64,000 bases of DNA from CAWINY01 sp963837635 (GCA_963837635.1 CAWINY010000003.1:620001-684000), one strand, 5' to 3'. Shown: positions 19,647 to 28,617, counted from the first letter of the stretch. The notes: generated by a model not told the origin, from the sequence alone. Numbers and translations are program-made.

Positions 19647-20738
19647 TTACTTCAACCCTACGCCCTGAAAGTACGTATACGTGCCGTTGTTCTGAATAGG
19701 CAGCGCTGTCTGAAAACTCGAAAAGATGACCGCGTTGCCCTCAAAAGTGACGAATACATCCTGGTGCGAACTTGCCGTCGTGGTGCGAAACGTGAACAGG
19801 CCGTAGCAGGGATCGGACAGCTTGTTCGACGTGCCGTCGTAGATGTAGGAAGCGTCGGCAACGGCCACTAACGTTCCACTGGCCATGGTGTTGTTCTGAC
19901 TGTCGGTAATGGTTACCGCTCCGCTGGCGCTGATCGTGAGGGTTGCCTTTCCTTTCGTCGCGTTCCCAACTTCGACGTTGTTGTTCATCTGCGCGTTGGA
20001 TTTTTCGTAGTAGGTTGCGTTATAAGTTCCGGCGGAGGCGGGGTTGAAGTCCTTCGTGGAGGCTTTGGGAAGTCCCAGGATCGTGCCGTTGTCGTTATCC
20101 ACTGCCCACAGGCCATTTTGGGTCCCAAAAACCGTGCTATCCGAGCCGTTTTGTTCATGGACGGTGAAGAAGTTTCCCGAAGCGTCCTCCTGCAGGCTGG
20201 CGGCAGGGAAGGTTGAGCCATTGAAGTAGTTCGCTCCCGTCCACATGATTGCCCCTGGGTCCCAGCTGTTGGCGGTGATGTTGCCCTGTGTGTCGATGGT
20301 CACCGAGCCAAATTCCACCCCTCCGTCGCGGTGGCGAAACTGCGTGTAATTGAAACTCTGCCCGGCAAAGGTTTGGACCGTGGCGGGCACGCTCTCGATG
20401 GCGGTAATCAGCGTGGCGGTGTCCCGGTTGGGACCGGCGTTTGCCGCTTCCACCACCATGACGGACCCGGGAACCTCGTAGGCCGAGAGCAGGTTTCCGT
20501 TCGGATCGGTGATCGCATAGCTGCCGTCGGCGTTTACCGTGTATGGAACCGTCCCGGCCTCTCCATTGGTGTGGTTTTCGTAGGTGATGGTGTGGGTATT
20601 GGGATCGATCGAGATGGTTAGGAAATCTCCAACGGCCGCCGTGCCGTTATATGAACGTACCGTGCTCAATTGCGGGGTGGAACCACACCCAGCTAATAGA
20701 CACAGAATCACTAGCAGCCCGAGCTTTGCAGTCCTCAT
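19647..20738 (-). CDS. Lipoprotein of unknown function
   Basis: The 363-residue protein starts MRTAKLGLLVILCLLAGCGS, a signal peptide with the LAGC lipobox, after a G-rich ribosome-binding site. The mature part is rich in Thr, Ser, Asn and Gly and looks like repeated beta-strands (for example KATLTISASGAVTITDSQNN). No catalytic motif or named family is recognised; such proteins are common in Acidobacteriota and probably sit on the cell surface or in the periplasm. Confidence 0.75.
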   Translation of the reverse strand: MRTAKLGLLVILCLLAGCGSTPQLSTVRSYNGTAAVGDFLTISIDPNTHTITYENHTNGEAGTVPYTVNADGSYAITDPNGNLLSAYEVPGSVMVVEAANAGPNRDTATLITAIESVPATVQTFAGQSFNYTQFRHRDGGVEFGSVTIDTQGNITANSWDPGAIMWTGANYFNGSTFPAASLQEDASGNFFTVHEQNGSDSTVFGTQNGLWAVDNDNGTILGLPKASTKDFNPASAGTYNATYYEKSNAQMNNNVEVGNATKGKATLTISASGAVTITDSQNNTMASGTLVAVADASYIYDGTSNKLSDPCYGLFTFRTTTASSHQDVFVTFEGNAVIFSSFQTALPIQNNGTYTYFQGVGLK

Positions 20739-20861
20739 GGCGAAGCACCCCCTGGAGACATTAAGATCGGCAGAGGTGAGGCAAAGCTTTAAGTGGATTT
20801 CAGCGTGGGAGAGCAGCTGGTGGGCGAATCGGCACCCATAGGTCGGTTTGGGACTGGGATG

Positions 20862-20911
20862 AGCCGGGTGGCCCACCGTTTCGCCCGCTTTTGCCGAAGG
20901 GTGGGGCGTCA
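20862..20911. repeat. Interspersed repeat with GGGTGGCCCACC/GGGTGGGGCG ends
   Basis: The gap between argJ and the lipoprotein gene contains GCCGGGTGGCCCACCGTTTC and a matching GAAGGGTGGGGC arm, an imperfect hairpin. Related pieces are at 32851-32892, 34190-34290 and 42343-42375. Confidence 0.55.
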
Positions 20912-20920
20912 CCTGATCTC

Positions 20921-22135
20921 CTAGGTTGAGTAGTCCGCGTTGATGTGCACGTACTCGACGGTGAGATCGCAAGTCAGGAACTCCAGAGCGGCTTTGCCGC
21001 GGCCCAACTCGACTCGGATCTCGTACTCGGGCTGTTGCAGGTACTGGTGCGCCTGCTTCTCATCGAAGGGATGGGCCACGCCGCCCTGGCAGAGCTGCTG
21101 CGGGCCAAGATGGATGTGAATGCGCGAGGGATCGACGGCGACGCCGCTGTTGCCGATCGAGGAGAGGATGCGTCCCCAGTTGGGATCGCAGCCCGCCCAT
21201 GCCGTCTTGACCAGCGGGGAGTTGGCAATCGAGCGCGCGATGGTGCGCGCCTCTTCGACCGACTTTGCGCCCGCGATCTTCAGCCGCACCAGGTGCTTGG
21301 CGCCTTCACCATCCCGCACCACCTGTGCCGCCAGGGAGGCGCAGACCCCGCGCAGAGCCTCGGCAAACTTCTTCGCTATCGCTCCCGGCGCAAGCTTCAC
21401 CTTGCTGGCGCCTGAGGCCAGCAGCAGAACCGTATCGTTGGTCGAGGTGTCGCCATCGACGGAGATGGCGTTGAAGGTGGTATCCACCGCTGTCTTCAGC
21501 TCGGCCTGCAACTCGCGCGGCTCGGCCTCAAGGTCGGTGAAGAGGTAGACCAGCATCGTCGCCATGTTCGGATGGATCATCCCCGAGCCCTTGCAAACCC
21601 CGGCGATGCGCACCGTCCGCTTGCCCGCCGCGAACTCCGCCGAGGCCATCTTCAGGCGGGTGTCGGTGGTCATGATGGCCGTGGCGAACGCCCGGAGCGC
21701 CGGCTCGTCAGCGGCGCGCGCGGCCACCGCTGCGGGAACCGAGGCGATGAGTTTTTCCACCGGCAGCGGCACCCCGATGATGCCCGTCGATGAGGGCAGG
21801 ATGAAGTGCGGCGCGGCCTCCAGCGCCTTGCCTACGACAGCGCAGCTCTGCTGAGCCACGCGGAGGCCGGCCTCGCCGGTGGCGCAGTTGGCGTTCCCGG
21901 AGTTCACCAGCACGGCGCGCACCCGGCCGCGGCTGCGGCGCAGGTGCGCCCGGCCGACCACAACCGGCGCGGCGGCTACGCGATTGCGCGTGAACACGGC
22001 TGCGGCGCTGGCCCCCAGTTTCGCCTCGGCCAGCGCAACATCGGGACGGCCGCTGGCCTTGATGCCGGCCGTAGTGGCCGACCAGAAAAATCCTGCAGGG
22101 AGAGAAGCCGCTTCTTCCGGGCCTTTAACCATCAT
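20921..22135 (-). CDS. argJ: Bifunctional ornithine acetyltransferase/N-acetylglutamate synthase
   Basis: The 404-residue protein is ArgJ, which moves the acetyl group from N-acetylornithine to glutamate in arginine synthesis and may also use acetyl-CoA. The self-cleavage site is KGSGMIHPNMATML, with the nucleophilic Thr of ATML opening the beta chain. The N-terminal block FWSATTAGIKASGRPDVALA and the C-terminal CDLTVEYVHINADY are typical. It stands alone; no other arg gene is near. Confidence 0.95.
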   Translation of the reverse strand: MMVKGPEEAASLPAGFFWSATTAGIKASGRPDVALAEAKLGASAAAVFTRNRVAAAPVVVGRAHLRRSRGRVRAVLVNSGNANCATGEAGLRVAQQSCAVVGKALEAAPHFILPSSTGIIGVPLPVEKLIASVPAAVAARAADEPALRAFATAIMTTDTRLKMASAEFAAGKRTVRIAGVCKGSGMIHPNMATMLVYLFTDLEAEPRELQAELKTAVDTTFNAISVDGDTSTNDTVLLLASGASKVKLAPGAIAKKFAEALRGVCASLAAQVVRDGEGAKHLVRLKIAGAKSVEEARTIARSIANSPLVKTAWAGCDPNWGRILSSIGNSGVAVDPSRIHIHLGPQQLCQGGVAHPFDEKQAHQYLQQPEYEIRVELGRGKAALEFLTCDLTVEYVHINADYST

Positions 22136-22359
22136 CGTTCAATCCTCACCAGAGGCTGTTCCAGGGAGCGTTGCTGAAATCCTAACATCTTGGCCGAATG
22201 CATCTGGAGGACGATTTCGCGGACGGATTGTGAAAAACAGATCCTTCAGCTCGGACGTGTAAGTGCTTCAGGCCAAAAGGGGGTCTGATGCCCTTGGGTG
22301 CGGTCCTCGCGCAGGAGGACAATTTGTGGAAAATTCTTTAAGAATGATGTGTGCTGAGT

Positions 22360-22746
22360 TCACACCTTCCGGATCGGTCCCCGGTAGGCGGCAAGCTTCA
22401 GGTCATGGGTGAGCAATAAAATCCCCTCGACCATCGCTTGGGCTACAAGGATGCGATCGAAGGGATCCTTATGTGCTGCTGGCAGGTGGTCCACATTGAT
22501 GGCGTGTTCGCTGGTGATGGGCAGTTCGGTGTAGCCGTTATCCAGCAAGCCGCGGCGGAGCAGCCTCGCGTCCACTCGAAAGTCCTCTCGTCCGAGGCTG
22601 CTTTTCATCGCGATCTCCCATATGCTGGCCGCACTGAAGAGAAGCTCGTTTTCCAAGTCCTCCATCAAAACGCGGGCAGCTTTGGGCAACCGTTTGGGTT
22701 CGTTCGCTGCCCAGAGCAGGAGATGCGTATCCACCAGCAGCTTCAC
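22360..22746 (-). CDS. PIN-domain toxin
   Basis: The 128-residue protein MKLLVDTHLLLWAANEPKRL is a PIN-domain RNase of the PIN_Sll0205-like group. Acidic residues D6, E44 (ASIWEIAMKSSLG) and the pair in HKDPFDRILVAQA, plus D in LLTHDLKLAAY, make a complete active site. It overlaps the antitoxin stop by 4 bases. Confidence 0.88.
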   Translation of the reverse strand: MKLLVDTHLLLWAANEPKRLPKAARVLMEDLENELLFSAASIWEIAMKSSLGREDFRVDARLLRRGLLDNGYTELPITSEHAINVDHLPAAHKDPFDRILVAQAMVEGILLLTHDLKLAAYRGPIRKV

Positions 22747-22988
22747 TCTTGACCGCCGAATAACTGCTCGACCTCGGTGCGCCCCATGCTGTCAAAATCG
22801 TCGGGAACCGAGAATTGTCCGGTGAGGAAGCCGAGCCTGCGTACTTGCCTCGCAGTAGGAGTATCCAGCGGCGTGACCTTGACCAGAGGCTTGCCTGCCT
22901 TGGCGATGATGAAGGGTTTCCCGTTTGCGGCCTGATCGACTAAGCGGGACAGATGAGTCTTGGCTTGATGGATGTTAATCGTGTCCAT
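22743..22988 (-). CDS. Phd/YefM-type antitoxin
   Basis: The 81-residue protein MDTINIHQAKTHLSRLVDQA has the Phd/YefM fold (HQAKTHLSRLV, then GKPFIIAKAGKPLVKVTPLD), and a C-terminal segment that would embrace the toxin. It overlaps the PIN toxin and sits 12 bp from a 22-bp palindrome that is presumably its operator. Confidence 0.88.
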   Translation of the reverse strand: MDTINIHQAKTHLSRLVDQAANGKPFIIAKAGKPLVKVTPLDTPTARQVRRLGFLTGQFSVPDDFDSMGRTEVEQLFGGQE

Positions 22989-23000
22989 ACCGCGTCCTAG

Positions 23001-23022
23001 TAAACTAAGTCGACTTAGTTTA
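23001..23022. promoter_or_regulatory. 22-bp perfect palindromic operator of the Phd/PIN module
   Basis: Arms TAAACTAAGTC and GACTTAGTTTA meet without a spacer, 12 bp upstream of the antitoxin start. Phd/YefM proteins repress their own operons from palindromes at this position. Its core CTAAGTCGACTTAG is close to the palindrome upstream of tonB (29395-29408). Confidence 0.75.
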
Positions 23023-23134
23023 GTCTATACGGTTGCATTGTCAAGACGGGTGAGGAAGGCATCCCGAGTTCTTTCGCGACGTTGCGGTCACGAATGTCTA
23101 ACTCAGGCACCGCTGTGATACAACTCTGACTTGA

Positions 23135-24292
23135 ATGTCCGACTCGCGCCAGCCATTTGGATTTCCCCAACTCGCAGCCGCGCTGCTGCTGGCAGTGTTT
23201 TTCTTTCAATGCTTCTGGCTGATCTCACACAGGCCGTTGAGTGAGGCTGAGTGGAGCTTCATCGGCCACACTCCCGCGCATTTCCAAGAGGCTGCACCTA
23301 CCGCCGGGGCAGAATCGCAGGACTTGCCGGCTCCAATCGTGACCGCCCTCGCCAATGCGCCGCTACGCACACTGCCCCGCGACATCAATCTCGAGTTGTG
23401 GCAATGGGCGTTCCGCTTGCCGTTTGTCGGGGTCGGGCTGCTGCTTGGGGCGTCCCTCTGGTATATCGCGCGCCGGCAGTTCGGCAGCGTCGCCGGGTAT
23501 ATCACGCTGGGGCTCTATTGCTTTTCGCCCACGATCCTCTCTCAGGCGTCGTCGGTCGGTCCGGATGCGCTCACGGCCTGGGGAGGTTTCGGGAGCATCT
23601 ACGCAGCCTTGGCCGCGGCTCACACGCTGTATGCTCCGCGCCAGGGCGCACTCTGGAACCGAACGCGTATCGTGCTGCTCGGGATTGCTTTGGGCATTGC
23701 AGTTGCCGCGCAGTTCGCGACGGTGATCCTGATCCCCCTCGCGCTGGCGTACATGATCTACCTTGTCCCTGAACGCCGGGGTGCGGCTCTGGCCATCATT
23801 GCACTCGGATGTCTGATCGCATCCCTGTTTGTTTTGGCGACCTATGGCTTCCACTTCCGCGCCCTCGCCGTCGCGGTTTTCAATGTCCGCCCGCTCCAGG
23901 CATCTGGCGAGCTTTTTACCAGCACCGCGCCTTGGAAGATGCTCGGCATCTTCCTGCTGCACAGCAGCCCCGGGGTCTTGATCCTGCTGCTGCTTGCCAT
24001 CGGGGCTTGGATCGGGTGGCCAGAGATCCGCTTTTTCGGTACCGCCGCGCCGCTGATTACCGCAGGGATTCTGATCCTGGCTGGCTTGTTGCTGCCCCAT
24101 GCCGGCGGCCTCAGCTTCCTGGTGATGGCCTTGCCTTTCCTGTTTCTGTTTATCGCAGCCGTGTTCGTCGATCTGCTTGAGAGACGCCACGCTCTGATCT
24201 GGCTTTTTTCCCGGGGCGTGCTCTGGGTCGTGTTGCTGTCGCATGCCGTTTATTCCCTGGCCGGGCTGGCGGTCATCTCCCGGCACCGGTAG
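23135..24292 (+). CDS. Polytopic membrane protein, glycosyltransferase-39-like
   Basis: The 385-residue protein has about nine hydrophobic helices (near 12-32, 93-112, 118-138, 147-165, 180-205, 212-232, 266-285, 295-312 and 320-385 region). The first extracellular loop contains PLSEAEWSFIGHT and a short acidic stretch, followed by WQWAFRLPFVGVGLLLGA, the arrangement of ArnT/PMT-type lipid-linked sugar transferases. It is shorter than typical members, lacks the C-terminal soluble domain, and the catalytic Asp of the first loop is not clear. A membrane protein of unknown function is the safe call. Confidence 0.65.
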   Translation: MSDSRQPFGFPQLAAALLLAVFFFQCFWLISHRPLSEAEWSFIGHTPAHFQEAAPTAGAESQDLPAPIVTALANAPLRTLPRDINLELWQWAFRLPFVGVGLLLGASLWYIARRQFGSVAGYITLGLYCFSPTILSQASSVGPDALTAWGGFGSIYAALAAAHTLYAPRQGALWNRTRIVLLGIALGIAVAAQFATVILIPLALAYMIYLVPERRGAALAIIALGCLIASLFVLATYGFHFRALAVAVFNVRPLQASGELFTSTAPWKMLGIFLLHSSPGVLILLLLAIGAWIGWPEIRFFGTAAPLITAGILILAGLLLPHAGGLSFLVMALPFLFLFIAAVFVDLLERRHALIWLFSRGVLWVVLLSHAVYSLAGLAVISRHR

Positions 24293-24462
24293 CGCATCCC
24301 AACAACCCAGACTTAACGTGGACCAGCACCGATCAGAGGGAGCTTAGCTGCAGATCCGCCTAATCGGTGTCAAACCGTGGTAGTCTTTGCTGGCGCGGCA
24401 ACAACTTTCGGTTAGCATTTGGGTTCAAAGTAGTAAGGAGGCGTCCGCGGGGACGTAGTTTT

Positions 24463-25245
24463 ATGGATATGCGGCGACTTCTCCCCATCGCATTCCTTCT
24501 GGCTGGCCTCAGCATTGCCCAAGCGCAAGTCCACGGGACTCCCCCGTCGGTGACCTCGCTTGCTCCAGGACGTTGGGCGCCCGGACCACCTGCCAGCGTC
24601 ACCTCGCTGGGCCCATTTGGCTATGGCCTGCCGCAGGACAACATCTTCACCGGAACGTCTTTCCCAACCACCGTGCCACTGAATGCGACTTTCCCAACGA
24701 CCGTCCCGCTCAATGGGTTGCTCCATCACAGGCGGCGCTGTTTCAACTGCGTGGGACCGTTTGGGGTTGGAAACGGGGGTCAGATTGGCTTCGGATACGG
24801 AGGGGTTGGCTACCCGGCGTACGGCTATGGCGCTTCGTATTACATGTATGACTCGGGTCAGGATGTGCTGCAGTACGGGCAGCCACCCAATGGACAACCA
24901 GAAACGATGATGGCACCGCCGGAGGCGGCGGGTCCCACCATCTTCGACAGTCACGGCTCATCGGGCTATCCGCTCGCGCCTCCGCCACGGGTTCAGGAAA
25001 GCGCGGCGGCACAGCCGGCGGCGCTCCAACCCGCACCGGCCCCTCCCGAGCCGCAGGTTAAGACCGTGCTGATCTTCCGCGACGGCCATCAGCTCGAGGT
25101 CACCAACTATGCGATCAGCGGCGGCACAGTGCTGAACCTTAGCGGTCCAGGCCCGCGACGGATCGCCATCAGCGACCTCGATATGAACGCCACGGTCAAG
25201 GCCAACGAAGATCGAGGTGTGGAGTTCTCGGTGCCGAAGGCCTAA
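24463..25245 (+). CDS. Exported Gly/Pro-rich protein
   Basis: Starting at MDMRRLLPIAFLLAGLSIAQ, the 260-residue protein has a signal peptide cleaved near AQAQV; the longer upstream reading has no start signal. The middle holds near-identical units FPTTVPLNATFPTTVPLNG and a Gly/Tyr-rich stretch, then a Pro/Ala-rich linker. The last 70 residues (TVLIFRDGHQLEVTNYAISG) resemble a small SH3-like or beta domain often found at the end of acidobacterial exported proteins. Function unknown. Confidence 0.75.
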   Translation: MDMRRLLPIAFLLAGLSIAQAQVHGTPPSVTSLAPGRWAPGPPASVTSLGPFGYGLPQDNIFTGTSFPTTVPLNATFPTTVPLNGLLHHRRRCFNCVGPFGVGNGGQIGFGYGGVGYPAYGYGASYYMYDSGQDVLQYGQPPNGQPETMMAPPEAAGPTIFDSHGSSGYPLAPPPRVQESAAAQPAALQPAPAPPEPQVKTVLIFRDGHQLEVTNYAISGGTVLNLSGPGPRRIAISDLDMNATVKANEDRGVEFSVPKA

Positions 25246-25315
25246 TTTCAGTCTCACCGTTCTCCGTTTTCCCCGCGCCCAAGGGAAACGGAGAGCGGGG
25301 AACGGAAAACGTTTC

Positions 25316-25486
25316 TCAGGCTAGCGGCTTCTTGCTCCAGAATCCGCAAGCAATGGGTTGAGTGACGATCTCGTCCGGCATTTTGTGTCCGTAGCACCGG
25401 CCTTCGGCATCCAGGTTCCTGCACTCGACGCATTTCACTTTCACCTTGCCGGTCAAGAAGCCGAGCAGAACGCAGATCAATCTCAT
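25316..25486 (-). CDS. Small four-cysteine protein
   Basis: This 56-residue reading frame begins MRLICVLLGFLTGKVKVKCV after an AGAGGTG ribosome-binding site. Cysteines at 19, 22, 31 and 47 (CVEC, GRC, IAC) are well spaced for one zinc site, and the ending ACGFWSKKPLA is compact. It was short enough to be overlooked. No family can be named; it may be a zinc-binding regulator or ribosome-associated protein. Confidence 0.7.
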   Translation of the reverse strand: MRLICVLLGFLTGKVKVKCVECRNLDAEGRCYGHKMPDEIVTQPIACGFWSKKPLA

Positions 25487-25611
25487 CTCACTGCACCTCT
25501 TGTTCAGGATCTTGTGACAAATCGAGGGAGCTGCGGGGGCCGAATGGCCCGAATTGTACTACTCTGGCTGGGTCCGCATATAGCAGCCACGATACCCGGC
25601 AGCAAGAGAAA

Positions 25612-25630
25612 GGCCCCGCTGTGCGGGGCC
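25612..25630 (-). terminator. Terminator of the TonB/ExbBD/TPR operon
   Basis: The perfect hairpin GGCCCCGC-tgt-GCGGGGCC lies 25 bp past the TPR gene stop and, read on the minus strand, is followed by TTTCTC. Confidence 0.8.
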
Positions 25631-25654
25631 CTGGTTGCACTCTTCGAAGCAGGA

Positions 25655-26470
25655 CTATTGCTTGTCGAGCGTTATGCCGCCGGCGCCAGCCCTTTCTGCC
25701 TTCGCCTTCCTCGTCGCCAGAGTCTTGCTCTCCCAGGTGTCGGCGTTCTTTACGTCGGCCGCGCGCTGCTCCGGATTGGCGCAATCCAGGTCCGCTTTCT
25801 CGCGGTAGAGAAGGTTCAGGTACGCCATGGCGTCTTCGTAGTCGTGGCGCAGGCTCATGGCCTTGTCCAGGGTCTGAATGCCCTCTTCCACGTTGGCCTG
25901 GTTGCCGCTGATTTTGCTCAGCAGCTGGTTGCAGATTTTCGGGTCCTTGATGTCATCCGTGGGCTTCAGGCCCAGTTTGGCGCGCTCCGCCATGCGCTGC
26001 TGGTAGGATTGCGTCCAGTCGATCACCGCGATGTAGTAGTAGACCTCGGGATCGTTGGGATCGATCTGCGCCGCCTTGCGGTTGTACTCCTTGGCCTGGT
26101 CCATCTTCTTCATGTTGAAGTAGAGGGAGGCGATTCCCTTGATGCTGCTGATGTTCTTCGGGTCCGATTGTAAAACCTTCTGGAACTCTCCGATTGCCAG
26201 CTCGGCATTGCGGAGATTGTCCGGCGTATCGGCGCCGGGGATATATTGCTGAGCGTAGGCGGTGGCTAAATAGAGCTTGGCGTTCTTCAGCGCCGGATCC
26301 AGCTCCACCGCGTTCTTGAAATGCTCGATCGCCTCTTCGAACCTGGCGTTTTTATAGGACTGGACGCCTTTGTTCAGTTGGTCCCGGGCCTTTAATTTAT
26401 TGCAGCCCACGGCGGCAAACAAGCTCCAGACCACGGCCAGCAGCGCCAGCACACGCAAACGTTTGTTCAT
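25655..26470 (-). CDS. TPR lipoprotein
   Basis: The 271-residue protein has a lipoprotein signal (MNKRLRVLALLAVVWSLFAA then VGC) and at least four tetratricopeptide repeats, for example DQLNKGVQSYKNARFEEAIE, AELAIGEFQKVLQSDPKNIS and AKEYNRKAAQIDPNDPEVYY. Position 150 bp downstream of the second exbD suggests it acts with the TonB motor or is co-transcribed with it, perhaps as a periplasmic scaffold. No enzymatic motif is present. Confidence 0.88.
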   Translation of the reverse strand: MNKRLRVLALLAVVWSLFAAVGCNKLKARDQLNKGVQSYKNARFEEAIEHFKNAVELDPALKNAKLYLATAYAQQYIPGADTPDNLRNAELAIGEFQKVLQSDPKNISSIKGIASLYFNMKKMDQAKEYNRKAAQIDPNDPEVYYYIAVIDWTQSYQQRMAERAKLGLKPTDDIKDPKICNQLLSKISGNQANVEEGIQTLDKAMSLRHDYEDAMAYLNLLYREKADLDCANPEQRAADVKNADTWESKTLATRKAKAERAGAGGITLDKQ

Positions 26471-26517
26471 GGTTTAGGATTCTCCAATCGCGCCCCACCT
26501 CCCGGCGGTGAACTACT

Positions 26518-26610
26518 TACCGCGGATTCGACGGATGGAAACGGATTTACACGGATTATTCATAAGAACTATTTCATCTGATCCGTCTCGATCCGCGGAA
26601 ATCCGCGGTA
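26518..26610. repeat. Long imperfect inverted repeat (CCGCGGATT/CACGGATT family)
   Basis: TACCGCGGATTCGACGGAT pairs with GATCCGTCTCGATCCGCGGA and the final AATCCGCGGTA, giving a hairpin of about 90 bp between the TPR gene and exbD. The related copy at 47692-47774 uses the same CACGGAT text. Confidence 0.75.
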
Positions 26611-26618
26611 GGCAATTT

Positions 26619-27059
26619 CTAGCCGCCCGCCTCAATTTTCGCCGTGATCAGGCCCACCTTGTCCACGCCGGCGCTATGGGCAATGTCGATCACCTGCGCC
26701 ACATCGTTAAAGGGAAGATCATCGTCGGCCTTGACAAACATCACGCGCTCGGCCCGCTCTTTAAAGATGTCCGTCAGCCGGCCTTGAAGTTTGTCCCAGG
26801 AAACGTCTTCCTGATTGATTTTCAAGGCGGGACGCTCGCCATTGCCCTTGAGCACCTGAACCACAATGGTGCGGTCAGAGGGCGGTGGCTGCTTCTGGTT
26901 GGGCGGAGGCGGTTGGGGGACCAGCGCGTCCAGGCCCTTGGGCGTGAGCGGGGTAATCACCATGAAGATGATCAGCAGCACCAGCAGCACGTCGATCAGG
27001 GGCGTCACGTTCATGTCGGAAGTGGGACCGCCGCCGGCCCCACTCATACTCATTGCCAT
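26619..27059 (-). CDS. ExbD/TolR-type motor protein (second copy)
   Basis: The 146-residue protein has one transmembrane helix (about 21-45; LIDVLLVLLIIFMVITPLTP) with the proton-carrying Asp of the PLIDVLLVL motif, and a periplasmic domain. It couples proton flow through ExbB to TonB or to cell-envelope work. A Pro/Gln-rich stretch (VPQPPPPNQKQPPPSDR) follows the helix. It is 12 bp downstream of another exbD gene, so the operon makes two ExbD forms. Confidence 0.9.
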   Translation of the reverse strand: MAMSMSGAGGGPTSDMNVTPLIDVLLVLLIIFMVITPLTPKGLDALVPQPPPPNQKQPPPSDRTIVVQVLKGNGERPALKINQEDVSWDKLQGRLTDIFKERAERVMFVKADDDLPFNDVAQVIDIAHSAGVDKVGLITAKIEAGG

Positions 27060-27071
27060 GGCAAATCCTCT

Positions 27072-27530
27072 CTATTTCGCGCTCGCGCCTGTCGCGGGCA
27101 AGGGAGCAAATGACCCCTGTTTCCGCTGCTCGGTAAGCAGGCCCAACTCGTCCACGCCCGCGGAGCGGACATCGTCGACCACCTCGACCACGTTGCCGTA
27201 CTTGGCGCGGGCGTCCGCCTTGATATAGACCCGCTTGTCGGACTTGTTGGCCAGCCTGTCCTTCACCTTGGAGGTGAGTTGGTCCGGGGTGATCTGGTCG
27301 GTGCCGAAGAAGATCTTGCCGTCGCGGGTGATGGCGACCAGCAGCGAGTCCTCTTTGTCGGCGTCGGGCATCGCCTGCGGGTTGTTGGTCTTGGCCAAGT
27401 CCACGCTGACGCCCTTCTGCAGCATGGGCGTGATCACCATGAAGATGATCAGCAGCACCAGCATCACGTCCACCATGGGCGTGACATTGATGTTGGAGTT
27501 CACGTTGGCAATTTTCTTTGCAAGTGCCAT
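27072..27530 (-). CDS. ExbD/TolR-type motor protein (first copy)
   Basis: The 152-residue protein has the helix PMVDVMLVLLIIFMVITPML with the functional Asp, then a periplasmic domain with VYIKADARAKYGNVVEVVDD. Compared with the second copy it lacks the Pro-rich linker but shares the ending SAGVDELGLLTEQ. Both are of the ExbD/TolR family and probably act with the ExbB protein encoded just upstream. Confidence 0.92.
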   Translation of the reverse strand: MALAKKIANVNSNINVTPMVDVMLVLLIIFMVITPMLQKGVSVDLAKTNNPQAMPDADKEDSLLVAITRDGKIFFGTDQITPDQLTSKVKDRLANKSDKRVYIKADARAKYGNVVEVVDDVRSAGVDELGLLTEQRKQGSFAPLPATGASAK

Positions 27531-27570
27531 TCAGCCAATTCTCCACGGCTTCCGGGGTGCTCTGCCCTCT

Positions 27571-27611
27571 TTTGGCAGATGTGGGTAGCTCACAATCCCA
27601 CATCTGCCAAA
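27571..27611. repeat. Palindromic repeat (TTTGGCAGATGTGGG family)
   Basis: Arms TTTGGCAGATGTGGG and CCCACATCTGCCAAA are a perfect 15-bp inverted pair separated by 11 bp, in the exbB-exbD gap. The same family occurs inside tgt (about 34245-34290), inside mnmG (36868-36902) and at 54899-54939. Confidence 0.85.
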
Positions 27612-27638
27612 GACGGACACCCTGGCTTCGGCCGACCG

Positions 27639-28391
27639 TTACTTATGCAGGGCTCGACGCTTCAGGAAGTAGTCGATCAGCTCGCTCGACGAATTGTCCA
27701 TCTCCACGTCGAAAGCCTCCACCCGGCCCGTCAGATAGTTGAACATCATCACCGCCGGGATGGCGACGAACAGACCAACAGCGGTCGTGACCAGAGCTTC
27801 CGAAATGCCGCCCGCCACCGCGCCCAAGCCGGTCGCCTTCTGGGTGGAGATCTCGCGGAAGGCGTTCAGAATGCCAACCACGGTCCCGAACAGGCCGACG
27901 AAAGGAGCCGTTGCCCCGATGGTGGCCAGTCCCCCCAAACCGCGCTTCAACTCGGCGTGCACGATGGCTTCGGCACGTTCCAGGGCGCGCTTACTGGCCT
28001 CAATCGTCTCGCCCGGGATTTCGGTGGAGTCGCCATGCGCCCGGAATTCCTGCAGGCCGGCGGTAACCACCTTGGCCAGATGGGACTTCTTGTTGCGCTC
28101 GGCCACCCGGATCGCCTCGTCGATCTTGTATTCGCGCAAGGCGCCGGCCACTGCCGGGGCAAAGGCGCGGGACTGCTTGCGGGCGGCGCTGAAGGCCATC
28201 CAGCGATCGATCATGACCCCAATCGACCAGCCCGACATAATGAACAAGATCACGACCACGATCTTTGCCAGGATTCCCATCTGCCTCCATAGCGAGACGG
28301 GATCCCAACCTACGGTGCCTTCTTGGTAGATCCAGGCGGCGAAGGTGGTGGCATGAGCCAGAGAGATGGTTGCAAAATTTGCCAGGAACAT
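27639..28391 (-). CDS. exbB: ExbB/TolQ/MotA-family proton channel
   Basis: The 250-residue protein has three membrane segments: one near 35-60 (ILAKIVVVILFIMSGWSIGV), then GLGGLATIGATAPFVGLFGT and ALVTTAVGLFVAIPAVMMFN near 150-230, the two conserved helices of the family. The Ala/Thr-rich channel lining is visible. With ExbD it forms the stator that drives TonB, encoded 227 bp upstream. Confidence 0.93.
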   Translation of the reverse strand: MFLANFATISLAHATTFAAWIYQEGTVGWDPVSLWRQMGILAKIVVVILFIMSGWSIGVMIDRWMAFSAARKQSRAFAPAVAGALREYKIDEAIRVAERNKKSHLAKVVTAGLQEFRAHGDSTEIPGETIEASKRALERAEAIVHAELKRGLGGLATIGATAPFVGLFGTVVGILNAFREISTQKATGLGAVAGGISEALVTTAVGLFVAIPAVMMFNYLTGRVEAFDVEMDNSSSELIDYFLKRRALHK

Positions 28392-28542
28392 GTGTCGCTC
28401 TTTTCCTCCTCGAACTTTGTTTCGATTCCGGTTGAGTGTCTCGGGTTTGGAGCCACTCCGGGAAATCGTAAATTATTGTCCCTTAGCCGCAGTTTCCGGG
28501 CGCCAGCCGCAGGCGGCGGTTGAGATGCCTGTTATCTGCTAC

Positions 28543-28614
28543 CCATGAGGTCCTTCGCTGCGCTCAGGATTTCGGCTGCGGGCTCCCGCTTCGCTCACGC
28601 CCGCAAAGCGCCTC
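28543..28614. repeat. Interspersed repeat fragments (GGTCCTTCGCTGCGCTCAGG family)
   Basis: The gap between tonB and exbB holds TGAGGTCCTTCGCTGCGCTC and AGGATTTCGG followed by a CGGGCTCCCGCTTCGCTCAC hairpin. These are the same words as in the copies at 35665-35752 and 40348-40423. Confidence 0.65.
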
Positions 28615-28617
28615 AAC

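Noticed and set aside
23363..24286. A 307-codon minus-strand frame rich in Gln, Asp and Arg
   Set aside because: It is the shadow of the membrane-protein gene at 23135-24292; the composition is what an antisense reading of hydrophobic codons gives.
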